Shown here: one piece after another, positions 41,412 to 49,742 of the stretch
Layout of the letters: each line of letters opens with the position of its first letter
Numbering within the stretch: position 1 is the stretch's first letter
From: Candidatus Rokuibacteriota bacterium
GTDB taxonomy: Bacteria; Methylomirabilota; Methylomirabilia; Rokubacteriales; CSP1-6
Length of the DNA: 64,000 nucleotides
Direction: 5' to 3'
Assembly: GCA_003221515.1 (NCBI GenBank)
Contig: QHSI01000103.1
Coordinates: 1 to 64,000 of the forward strand
The notes under the pieces: model-generated
What the model was told of the DNA's origin: nothing
Seen by the model: only the letters and a program-made list of their open reading frames with translations
Database searches by the model: none
Translations under genes and position numbers: made by a program

Positions 41412-42821
41412 TCAGAAGGCGAAGTTCAGCGCGAGCCGGACCCGATTCTCCTTGATCTCGCCGTCCACGTCGGACGAGTCGGTCAGCGAGTAGGAGTAGT
41501 CGAGCGACGTGCCGAGCCAGCGAAGTATTTGATAGGATACGCCGATCGTCCCGGTGAGGACCTTGTCGGTCCGGGTGCTGCCGCGGCCGGCGGTGATCGC
41601 GGTCGGGGTGCCCCCGATACCTGTGAACTCGTTTTCCCGGTACGCAATATTCACCCTGCCGCCGAACGCGGGGGTGAACGGATAGGACAGGGCGACGCTT
41701 CCCCCGGTCGTCAGGACAACGCCCTGGTTCTGTCCCTCGGCGAAAGTCTCGGAGTATCCGCGCTCGAACGAGACGCCGACCACGGCCGGGCCGACCCAGT
41801 AAGACAAGCTGCTGGACGTCGAGAGCACCGGCTGGAAGTCCGACCTGTCGGTCGTGAGCTGGCTGGCGCCCACATTGATCCGCAACGCGATCGTGCCCGG
41901 GATCGAGTAGTTGGCGAACACGCCAGCGGCCCAGCGCCTGAAGTCGGTCTCGGCGTCCGGCCGCTCCTCGTCCTGCGTCCTGAACGCGTAGCTTCCGGTG
42001 ATGCCGACCGAGGCGCGCTCGCTGACGTCGCGCGAGAAGGCGACCGTGAACTGATGACCGTTCGTCTCCGACGCGGTGCCGGGTCCGCGGCTGGCCGACG
42101 TCTCGCTCGTCAGGTGCTCGTAGCCGAGCGTCAGCGTGTGGATCCGGAAGAGCGTCGCCGACGTGCTCAGCCCGAAGGTGTGCGAGGTCGTGTCCGCGCC
42201 CTCCGCTTCGGAGAAGAGGCTCAGCCGGTAGTACGGCGACACCGTGACGGTGTCGACGGCCCAGTCGGCGGCCAGCGATCCGTTGGCCCCCGTGAACTTC
42301 CGGCGTTCGATGCGCAGACCGAGCCGATCCGCCTGGCCCGGCGCGTCGCTCTGGTCGAGTCCGCCCGTCGCCGTCAGCTTCAGCCGGGGCGTCGCGTCCC
42401 AGGACAGGCGGCCGGCGAAGACGTTGAAGTAACCGAGCTCATCGAGCGAGCTGTCGTGGAATCCGGAGATCGTGTAGGTCGCCAGCCCCGTGAGCGTCCC
42501 CGCGTCCATCTGGACGCTCATCCCGGGCGCTACCGACGTCCGGAAGTTTTCCGTGCGATTGCGAACCGTGCGGTTGAAGTTGTCGGTGTATTCCTCCGAC
42601 ACGCCCGCGAGCGGATGGAACTCGAAGAGCTGGACCGGACGCGCCGCGGGTGGCGGCCGCACCGGGAACACGATCTCGGGACCCGACGGGATCGTCGGCG
42701 CCGGCGGCGTGCGGAGATTGAAATCGGAGGCGGAGGGCGGCGTGGTGGCGCCGGTCGTCTGAGCCCCCGCAACGGCCGGGCCCGCGCCGACCAACAGCAG
42801 CAGCACGAACACCGCCACCAT
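41412..42821 (-). CDS. Outer-membrane beta-barrel protein (PEP-CTERM/EPS associated)
   Basis: Signal peptide (MVAVFVLLLLVGAGPAVAGAQT), alternating amphipathic strands, C-terminal RVRLALNFAF; 42821 chosen as likely start. Confidence 0.72.
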   Translation of the reverse strand: MVAVFVLLLLVGAGPAVAGAQTTGATTPPSASDFNLRTPPAPTIPSGPEIVFPVRPPPAARPVQLFEFHPLAGVSEEYTDNFNRTVRNRTENFRTSVAPGMSVQMDAGTLTGLATYTISGFHDSSLDELGYFNVFAGRLSWDATPRLKLTATGGLDQSDAPGQADRLGLRIERRKFTGANGSLAADWAVDTVTVSPYYRLSLFSEAEGADTTSHTFGLSTSATLFRIHTLTLGYEHLTSETSASRGPGTASETNGHQFTVAFSRDVSERASVGITGSYAFRTQDEERPDAETDFRRWAAGVFANYSIPGTIALRINVGASQLTTDRSDFQPVLSTSSSLSYWVGPAVVGVSFERGYSETFAEGQNQGVVLTTGGSVALSYPFTPAFGGRVNIAYRENEFTGIGGTPTAITAGRGSTRTDKVLTGTIGVSYQILRWLGTSLDYSYSLTDSSDVDGEIKENRVRLALNFAF

Positions 42822-42858
42822 GCGGGCTAATTTAGCATCGGCGGCGGTCGAGGCGCGG

Positions 42859-44277
42859 CTACTTGAGCACTGCTGGGGACGAAGAACTGCTGGGGACGAG
42901 ACCCCGGCTGGACCCAGCGACGGCGTCGACATCTCGGCCGTAGGCCTTCAGCTTGTATTGCAGACAGCGCACGCTGATCTGAAGCAGCCGGGCCGCCTCG
43001 GTGCGGTTGCCGTGGACCTTCTGGAGCGTGCGAAGAATGTGGCGGCGCTCCACCTCGCTGAGCGGCAGGCCCGGCTCGAACTGCCCCGACAGCACGGGAT
43101 TGGCCGTCGCCCCGACCGTGCTCGAGAAGTCGCCGGCGAAGAGATCGCGGTCGGTGAGCGTAGCGCCCTCGGCGAGCACGACGGCCTGCTCGAGGAAATT
43201 CTCCAGCTGGCGGACGTTGCCCGGCCACGGCAGCATCGTCATGCGGTCGAGCGTGGACGACGCGACCTTCGTGATCGACTTGCCGTAGAGCGTGGCGAAC
43301 CGCTGGAGGAAATGCTCGACGAGGGGCGGGATGTCTTCGGTCCGCTCCCGCAGCGCGGGGACCTTGATCATGAAGACCGCCACGCGGTAGTAGAGATCCT
43401 CGCGGAACGTGCCCTGCGCGACGGCCGCCTTGAGATCCTTGTTCGTCGCCGTGATGAGCCGAAGGTCGGTGCGAAGGGGCTTCGAGCCGCCGACCTTCGA
43501 GAACTCGCGCGTCTGGATCACGCGCAGCAGCTTGGCCTGCAGGCGCGGGCTCAGCTCGCCCAGCTCGTCAATGAACAGCGTCCCGGTGTGGGCCAGCGCG
43601 AAGACGCCCTCGCGATGCTCGGTCGCGCCGGTGAAGGCGCCCTTGACGTGGCCGAAGAGATGGCTCTCCATCAGGCCGTCCGGGATCGTGGTGCAGTCGA
43701 GCGTGATGAGGGGGCGGTCGCGGCGCGGGCTCGCGTAGTGGATCGCCCGCGCGATCAGCTCCTTGCCGGTGCCGCTCTCGCCGTGGATGCAGACGTTCAC
43801 GTCGCCGGACGCCACCTTGTCGATGCGGGAGAAGATGTCGCGCATCTGCGGCGAGTCGCCGATGATGCCGTGGTGGGTGGACGCGGGCAGCGGAGGCAGC
43901 GCGCGCGCCTGGCTCGGCGCCGGCTCCGGGACGGCCTTGCGGACGATGTCCTCGAGCAGCGCGAGCGAGCTCGGCCGCAGCACGCACTCGACGTTCGGAA
44001 GCCGCGTCAGGTACCGCGTCCGCGGATCGTCCAGCCCGTCGACGATCGCCAGCAGGCGGCCCTGGTAGCTGGCGCGCTGCGTCCGGGTCGCGACCTCCCA
44101 GCCGGTCACGTCGTGCGTCACGTTCACGATCACGAGGTCCGGCACGCCGCTCGCCTCGAACACGAGCGGCAGCTCGTGCAGCGAGCCGGCGAACGTCGTC
44201 CTCACGCCCATCGAAAACAGCACTCGATGTGCGGCCTCACCCACGGTCATAGTCTCGTCGACTATCGTGACGTGCAC
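42859..44277 (-). CDS. Sigma54-type AAA+ activator with degenerate receiver-like domain
   Basis: GESGTGKELIARAIHY, GHVKGAFTGATEH, LPWPGNVRQLENFLEQAVVL, HTH NRTEAARLLQISVRCLQYKLKAYG; start uncertain (ORF up to 44364). Confidence 0.85.
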   Translation of the reverse strand: MHVTIVDETMTVGEAAHRVLFSMGVRTTFAGSLHELPLVFEASGVPDLVIVNVTHDVTGWEVATRTQRASYQGRLLAIVDGLDDPRTRYLTRLPNVECVLRPSSLALLEDIVRKAVPEPAPSQARALPPLPASTHHGIIGDSPQMRDIFSRIDKVASGDVNVCIHGESGTGKELIARAIHYASPRRDRPLITLDCTTIPDGLMESHLFGHVKGAFTGATEHREGVFALAHTGTLFIDELGELSPRLQAKLLRVIQTREFSKVGGSKPLRTDLRLITATNKDLKAAVAQGTFREDLYYRVAVFMIKVPALRERTEDIPPLVEHFLQRFATLYGKSITKVASSTLDRMTMLPWPGNVRQLENFLEQAVVLAEGATLTDRDLFAGDFSSTVGATANPVLSGQFEPGLPLSEVERRHILRTLQKVHGNRTEAARLLQISVRCLQYKLKAYGRDVDAVAGSSRGLVPSSSSSPAVLK

Positions 44278-44367
44278 AGCTGCCCTCCGCAGCTCACGAT
44301 ATTGACAGGGCGCCGCGTCCCAATCAAGAGGCTCTCCGCCGGTCGTCCCGATCCGGCTCGGCACCCA

Positions 44368-45405
44368 TCAGCCTCCCCCCCGGGGGCGTTTCGCGCGCTC
44401 CCCGTTCAATTTCTGGCGCAGAGTCTTGTAGCTGATCTTGAGCAGCCGGGCCGCCGCCGCGCGGTTGCCGCCCACGCGCGCGAGCGCGTCGCGCAACGCC
44501 GCCTGCTCGGCGGCGCGGGCCGCTCGGCGACCCACTTCACGGAGACCGACCTCGTCGATCGACGTCGGCTTCTGCTTGCCGTTGCCGCCGCCTCGCGCGC
44601 GCAGCCGCGACTGCAGCTCTTCCTTCACGTGCGCGTCATCACCGAGGACGATCCAGCGCTTCACGAGGCTTTGCAGCTCGCGGACGTTGCCCGGCCAGTC
44701 GTAGGCGAAGAGCAATTCCAGGATTTCGCTCGAGAGCTTCGGCTGCGGTCGGTTGAACTCGCCGGCGAACCGGACCCGGAAGTGGTCGGCGAGGAGCGGG
44801 ATCTCCTCGCGCCGCTCGCGCAAAGGTGGCACCACGATGGTGACGACGCCAAGCAGGCGAGAGAGATCCTCGCCGTACGCGTGGGCGACCGCCATCGCCT
44901 TGAGGTCGCGGACCGTGGTCGCGAGCAGCCGAACGCCGGTGCTGATCAGCTCGTGCCCCCCGGCGCGGAAGAACTGACCGTTCCGTAAGAGATGGACGAT
45001 GCGGGCCTGCAAAACCGGGGGGATGTCGGCGATCTCGTCGAGAAGCAGCGTGCCTCCGTCGGCGAGGTCGAGTTTCCCGGACTGGCGGATCGGCGTGTCG
45101 GCGGGTGCTTCACCCTCGAAGCCGAAGATTTCGGATTCGAGGAGGTCGCCCGGCAGGGAGGCGCAGTTGACCCGCTGCCAGGGCTTGCCGGATCGGCCGG
45201 ACAGGTAGTGGATGGCCTGCGCCACCAGCTCTTTGCCCGTGCCCGGCTCGCCCTGGATCAGGACAGGACCGTCGGTGTCGGCGACGCGCTTCACGAGCGC
45301 TTCGACCGCCTTCATGCGCACGCTGCGCCGGAACAGTCCCTCGTACTGGGAGAAGAAGAGGATGCCCTGGCTCACGAACTCTGAATCGAGCAAGGCCAGT
45401 ACCAA
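44368..45405 (-). CDS. Sigma54-activator-like AAA+ protein lacking GAFTGA and receiver domain
   Basis: IQGEPGTGKELVAQAIHY, ESEIFGFEGEAPADTPIRQSGKLDLADGGTLLLDEIAD, YDWPGNVRELQSL, HTH NRAAAARLLKISYKTLRQKLNG; TTG start. Confidence 0.8.
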   Translation of the reverse strand: MVLALLDSEFVSQGILFFSQYEGLFRRSVRMKAVEALVKRVADTDGPVLIQGEPGTGKELVAQAIHYLSGRSGKPWQRVNCASLPGDLLESEIFGFEGEAPADTPIRQSGKLDLADGGTLLLDEIADIPPVLQARIVHLLRNGQFFRAGGHELISTGVRLLATTVRDLKAMAVAHAYGEDLSRLLGVVTIVVPPLRERREEIPLLADHFRVRFAGEFNRPQPKLSSEILELLFAYDWPGNVRELQSLVKRWIVLGDDAHVKEELQSRLRARGGGNGKQKPTSIDEVGLREVGRRAARAAEQAALRDALARVGGNRAAAARLLKISYKTLRQKLNGERAKRPRGGG

Positions 45406-45603
45406 GGGGTACTGCGTTTCCCAAGCCCTCGGTTCCCTTGCATATTTTGCGGCGTGGCAGCATTTGCGTGGTTGGACGGGATAGGCCTGGATTTACCAAC
45501 GTCGACGGTCACCGCTCGCGTCCGGCGTCTGAGAAACGATCTAAATTGGTTAGTTGAGTGCTATTCGATATAGGTCAACTTCACCGATCAGATTCTGAAC
45601 ACC

Positions 45604-45619
45604 CGGAAGAGGACTTCCG
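45604..45619. promoter_or_regulatory. Inverted repeat CGGAAG-AGGA-CTTCCG upstream of -24/-12 promoter
   Basis: Perfect 6-bp arms, 4-bp spacer, 20 bp upstream of the -24 element. Confidence 0.4.
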
Positions 45620-45639
45620 ACCGGAAACCGGGTGGAGCT

Positions 45640-45654
45640 TGGCATTCCAATTGC
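45640..45654 (+). promoter_or_regulatory. Sigma54 (-24/-12) promoter of the PrsT-like gene
   Basis: TGGCAT-TCCAA-TTGC matches TGGCAC-N5-TTGC with correct GG/GC spacing. Confidence 0.75.
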
Positions 45655-45701
45655 CGAGACGTGGGAGCCGAAGTATGTCGTGTGACGCGAGAGGACGATT
45701 G

Positions 45702-48700
45702 ATGAGGACGCGCGGCCGCCTCGAGGTGTGCGTGCTGATCGCCCTGCTGCTCGGGGCCTGCGCGCAGGACCCGAACGTGAAGAAGCAGCAATATCTGGAG
45801 CGTGGGCTCGCGTACCAGAAAGAGGCCAAGTACAACGAGGCGATCCTCCAGCTGAAGAACGCCCTCCAGATCGATCCGAAGTTCGCGCCTGCGCTCCACG
45901 CGATCGGCCGGGCGTATCGAGCCAAGTCCTGGAGCGTCGATGCCATGCGAGAGCTCCAGCGCGCAGTCGAGCTCGAGCCTGACAACCTCGAGGCGCGCGC
46001 CGACCTCGCGCAGGCTTATCTCGACCTCGACGGATGGAACGCCGCCCTCAAGCAGGCCGACGCGATCGGGGCGAGAGTCCCCGAGACCGCCGCCGAGCTC
46101 TACGTGAGAGCGGTCGCGCTCAACGGCAAGGGCGACGCCCAGCAGGCGGTCACGCTCTTGTCCAAGGGGCTGGCCCTCGGCTCCGGCACGCCTGAGCTCA
46201 AGCGGGCTCTCGGCGACTCGCTCGCGACCCTCGGTCGCCCGAGCGAGGCCGAAAAGGCCTACCGCGACGCGCTCGCGCAGAGGCCAAAATATCCGGACGC
46301 GCTCATCGGGCTCTCTGCGCTGCTGCTCCGCCAGGGCCAGCGCGACGCGGCGCTCGAGCTGGTGACCCAGGCCAAGGCGGTGGCGCCGCAGAGCCCCAAG
46401 GTCGCCATGGCGTCCAGCGAGATCCACGCCCGGGACGGCAAGCTCGCCGACGCGATCAAGGACCTCGAGACGCTTCCCCGTCAGGCGTGGTCGCCGCGTG
46501 TCCTGGTGGTCCTTGGTGGGTACTACATCCGCGCTGGGGAGCACGAGAAGGCGGTCCTGACCCTGCGGCCGCTCACCCAGTCGTTGCCGGACGCGCTGGT
46601 CGTGCGATACCTCCTCGGGCACGCCTCCCTCGGGCGCAACCGCGTGGACGACGCCGTCGCCGACTTTCAGGCCATCGTCACCCGTGCTCCCGACAACCCG
46701 CTCTTCCGCTACAGCCTTGGGAGCGCGTATCTGGCCGGAGGCCGCGCCCGCGAGGCGCTCCGCGAGTTCGCCGCGATCGCCAAACCGATGGAGAAGGTCG
46801 GTGAATTCCATTTACAAGTATCGCGGGCGCACCTCCGGCTCGGCGACTTCGACCGGGCGGTCAAGTCGGCCCGGATCGCCACGGGGCTCATGCCCCAGAG
46901 TGCCCAGCCCTACGGAGTGCTGGGGGCGATCTACCTCGCGCGCGGCGACCTCAAGCGCGCCGAGGACACGTACGCGAAGGCGGTCGAGGTCGATCCGAGC
47001 TTCGCGCCCGGACGTGTGGCCCTCGGGAACGTGTACAACTTCGAGAAGAAGCCGGAGGAAGCGCTCGGAGAATACGAGAGCGCGCTCCAGGTGAACCCCA
47101 AGTACGTGCCCGCGCTACGGGCGAAGGTCGCCACGCTCGTCCGGGAGAACCGGACCGACGAGGCGCTCGCGGCCCTGCAGGCGACGTTGAAAGGCGATCC
47201 GAAGAACCCGGAGCTGATCCTGATGCTGGCCACGCTCCATGACAAGAAGGGCGACAAGAAGAAGGCCGAGGAGGAGCTGAAGCACGCGATCGCCGTGGAC
47301 GAGAAGTACACGCCGGCGCGCTTCGCGCTGGCCCGACTGCTGCTGGCCGGCAAACGCGAGGGTGACGCGGTCGCCCAGCTCCAGCGCATCCTGACCGATC
47401 GGCCGACCGACGTCGCCGCCGCGCTCACGTTGGCGAGCGTGCACGCGGCGCAGGTGCGGTTCGACCAGGCGATCGCCGTCCTCGAGCCGGCGATCAAGGC
47501 GACCCCGACCGCGCGCGAGCTGAGCCTGGCGCTGGGGCACCTCTACATCCAGCGCGGCCGATCCGACGACGCGGTCCGGTTGCTCTCGCCGGTGGTGTCC
47601 GCTGATCCTAGCTCGCTGCAGCCGCGCCTCCTCCTCGGCCTGGCCTACCTCGGCAAGTACGACACGGTGGAAGCGATCAAGCACTTCGACCAGGTGATCC
47701 AGATCAATCCGACGATCGCGGCCGGCCACTACTATCGCGCGCGCGCCTTGCTCGCGCGCGGCGACCTGGACGGCGCCCGGCGCTCGTATCAGCAGGCGCT
47801 CGAGCTCGCGCCCGACTCGAAGGGAATCCGCGTCGAGCTGGCGGCGGTCTCCGGCCAGAAGCCCGACGACGCGCTGCTCGCCGCGCAGATCGGCGAGCTC
47901 AAGGCGGCGCTCGAGAAGGAGCCGAGCAACGTCGCCGCCCGCAACGCGCTGGCGCGCGCGTACGTGACGCGCAACCAGCGAGCGGAAGCCGAGATGGAGT
48001 ACCGGCGAATCCTCGAGGTCGCGCCGACGTTCGTTCCAGCCAACCTCGCGATGGGCCTGTTGCGTCTTCAAGACAAGAAAGTCGAGGAGGCGGCCGACTA
48101 CTTCAAGGAGGTCGTGCGCGTGGAGCCTCAGAACCTCCAGGCGAACCTGCGGCTCGGCGACTACTACCAGCGCAAGGGCAACGTCGAGGCGGCGATCCAG
48201 CACCTCGATCGGGCCAACCGGGTGAGCCCTCCGAACGCTGATCTGAAGCTACGGCTGGCCGGCCTGAACGCTCAGGCCGGGCGATTCGACGAGGGGCTGT
48301 CGCTCGCCAAGGACGTCGCCGCGAGCCAGCCCAAGCTGGCGGCCGCGCACTACCTCATCGGCCAGCTCCACCTCCAGCGCGGCAACCTCCAGCCGGCGAC
48401 CGACGCCCTGAACACCGTGATTGGCCTACAGCCCTCTCACGCGCCCGCCTACTTCCTACTCGGGAACGTGTACGAGCGGAAGGGCGAGGTCGACCGAGCC
48501 ATCGCCTCGTATCGGAAGGCCCAGAGCCTGAATCCCAAAGATCCGGCGGTGCTCAACAACCTCGCCTGGATCTACGCGGCGCGGACGCAGAACCTCTCGG
48601 AGGCGCTGACGCTGGCGCTCAACGCTCAGGAAGCCGCGCCCAATTCCCCGTCGGTCCTCGATACCGTCGGATTCGTCTACTACCAGCGCAAGGAGTACGC

Positions 48701-48902
48701 GAAGGCCGAGCCGGTTCTCAAGCGGGCCGCCGAGCTCGGCGCGCGAATCGCGCCGGTCCACCATCACTTGGGGATGACGTACTACCAGCTCGGGAAGAAC
48801 GAGGACGCGATCGCGTCGTTGAAGCGCTCGCTCCAGCTGGACGAGACGTCGGCCGACGCCGCCGAGGCGCGCCGCGTGCTGCGCCAGCTGGGCGCGTCCT
48901 AG
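45702..48902 (+). CDS. prsT: TPR-repeat lipoprotein, PrsT-like (exosortase/PEP-CTERM EPS system)
   Basis: Lipobox LIALLLGAC at N-terminus; more than 20 TPR units across about 1066 aa; divergent from AAA+ regulator; ATG 45675 is an alternative start. Confidence 0.85.
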   Translation: MRTRGRLEVCVLIALLLGACAQDPNVKKQQYLERGLAYQKEAKYNEAILQLKNALQIDPKFAPALHAIGRAYRAKSWSVDAMRELQRAVELEPDNLEARADLAQAYLDLDGWNAALKQADAIGARVPETAAELYVRAVALNGKGDAQQAVTLLSKGLALGSGTPELKRALGDSLATLGRPSEAEKAYRDALAQRPKYPDALIGLSALLLRQGQRDAALELVTQAKAVAPQSPKVAMASSEIHARDGKLADAIKDLETLPRQAWSPRVLVVLGGYYIRAGEHEKAVLTLRPLTQSLPDALVVRYLLGHASLGRNRVDDAVADFQAIVTRAPDNPLFRYSLGSAYLAGGRAREALREFAAIAKPMEKVGEFHLQVSRAHLRLGDFDRAVKSARIATGLMPQSAQPYGVLGAIYLARGDLKRAEDTYAKAVEVDPSFAPGRVALGNVYNFEKKPEEALGEYESALQVNPKYVPALRAKVATLVRENRTDEALAALQATLKGDPKNPELILMLATLHDKKGDKKKAEEELKHAIAVDEKYTPARFALARLLLAGKREGDAVAQLQRILTDRPTDVAAALTLASVHAAQVRFDQAIAVLEPAIKATPTARELSLALGHLYIQRGRSDDAVRLLSPVVSADPSSLQPRLLLGLAYLGKYDTVEAIKHFDQVIQINPTIAAGHYYRARALLARGDLDGARRSYQQALELAPDSKGIRVELAAVSGQKPDDALLAAQIGELKAALEKEPSNVAARNALARAYVTRNQRAEAEMEYRRILEVAPTFVPANLAMGLLRLQDKKVEEAADYFKEVVRVEPQNLQANLRLGDYYQRKGNVEAAIQHLDRANRVSPPNADLKLRLAGLNAQAGRFDEGLSLAKDVAASQPKLAAAHYLIGQLHLQRGNLQPATDALNTVIGLQPSHAPAYFLLGNVYERKGEVDRAIASYRKAQSLNPKDPAVLNNLAWIYAARTQNLSEALTLALNAQEAAPNSPSVLDTVGFVYYQRKEYAKAEPVLKRAAELGARIAPVHHHLGMTYYQLGKNEDAIASLKRSLQLDETSADAAEARRVLRQLGAS

Positions 48903-49165
48903 GCCGGGGGAAGCGTATCGTCGTCGGGAATCGTCAGGATCACGTGAGAGCGGAGCTGAAGCTCGAGATCGAGCTCGCGCCGCGTCCGCCGGTCGCCTCG
49001 CCGGCGATCGCCCTCCGCGTATCCGGAGCCGTCCATCCGACCTCGGCGCTCTCCGTGCCGGCGATCGAGGATGAATTCGACGTTTCCATCGTCCCGAAAC
49101 CGTTCGACCAGATACTCGTAGAGTCGCGCATCGTGGCGCGAGACCAGGAACAAGTGTCGAGCCAT
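48899..49165 (-). CDS. Small basic protein with LDRRxGERR/DRRRGDRR motifs
   Basis: MARHLFLVSRHDARLYEYLVERFRDDGNVEFILDRRHGERRGRMDG...; paralogous to 49337..49558; own -24/-12 promoter. Confidence 0.65.
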   Translation of the reverse strand: MARHLFLVSRHDARLYEYLVERFRDDGNVEFILDRRHGERRGRMDGSGYAEGDRRRGDRRTRRELDLELQLRSHVILTIPDDDTLPPA

Positions 49166-49232
49166 GGATCCCCCGGACACACGCCTGACGTGAGGTTCCG
49201 TGCTTGCGTGGTGCATTGAACTCTCAGCGGGA

Positions 49233-49247
49233 GCATTCGCGGTGCCA
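49233..49247 (-). promoter_or_regulatory. Sigma54 (-24/-12) promoter for the small protein gene 48899..49165
   Basis: Minus strand TGGCAC-CGCGA-ATGC: perfect -24 hexamer, GC at correct spacing. Confidence 0.65.
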
Positions 49248-49336
49248 TTCCAGAACATGTTGAAACCCCGTGCGCTTTCTCGAGGGCCCGGCGAGGGCCA
49301 TGGGCGAATTGGAAAGTTTTCCGACGGGGGAGTCTG

Positions 49337-49558
49337 ATGCTGCGGGTCATCGTCGTGGTCGCGCGCGACCGTCCCGAGCTGCTCAGCTATTTCGAAACCG
49401 TCTTCGCCGGCATGCCCGACATCAAGGTGCTCCTGGACCGCCGCCTCGCGCCGCCGGGAGCGGATCCGGCCGCGCCGCCCGCGCCGGGACGTCGCGAACG
49501 GCGTGACGTCTACGACGAGCTCCAGCAGCGCGGCTTCGTGATGATCCGCCTGTGGTGA
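49337..49558 (+). CDS. Small protein paralogous to 48899..49165
   Basis: MLRVIVVVARDRPELLSYFETVFAGMPDIKVLLDRR...GRRERRDVYDELQQRGFVMIRLW. Confidence 0.6.
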   Translation: MLRVIVVVARDRPELLSYFETVFAGMPDIKVLLDRRLAPPGADPAAPPAPGRRERRDVYDELQQRGFVMIRLW

Positions 49559-49656
49559 CCGCCGCGTCGAAGCACGAAGCGGACCGTGAGCTCTTCTGGG
49601 GGCTGGCCCGGCGCGACCTCAAGGTGCGCGACACGCAGGCCGCCCGCCGCTAGCCT

Positions 49657-49676
49657 CCGGGCGCTCCTTCGCCCGG
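49657..49676 (+). terminator. Hairpin, possible terminator upstream of fdrA-like gene
   Basis: CCGGGCG-CTCCTT-CGCCCGG perfect 7-bp stem; no T-tract. Confidence 0.35.
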
Positions 49677-49742
49677 CCCGTCGCAGCCGACACCGACTCG
49701 CTATAATGCGACGATCGATACGACGGCGAGCGGGGGACTGGC

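Noticed and set aside
45471-45483. TGGCAGCATTTGC as a sigma54 promoter
   Set aside because: GG-to-GC spacing is 2 bp too short; the site at 45640 is the correctly spaced one.
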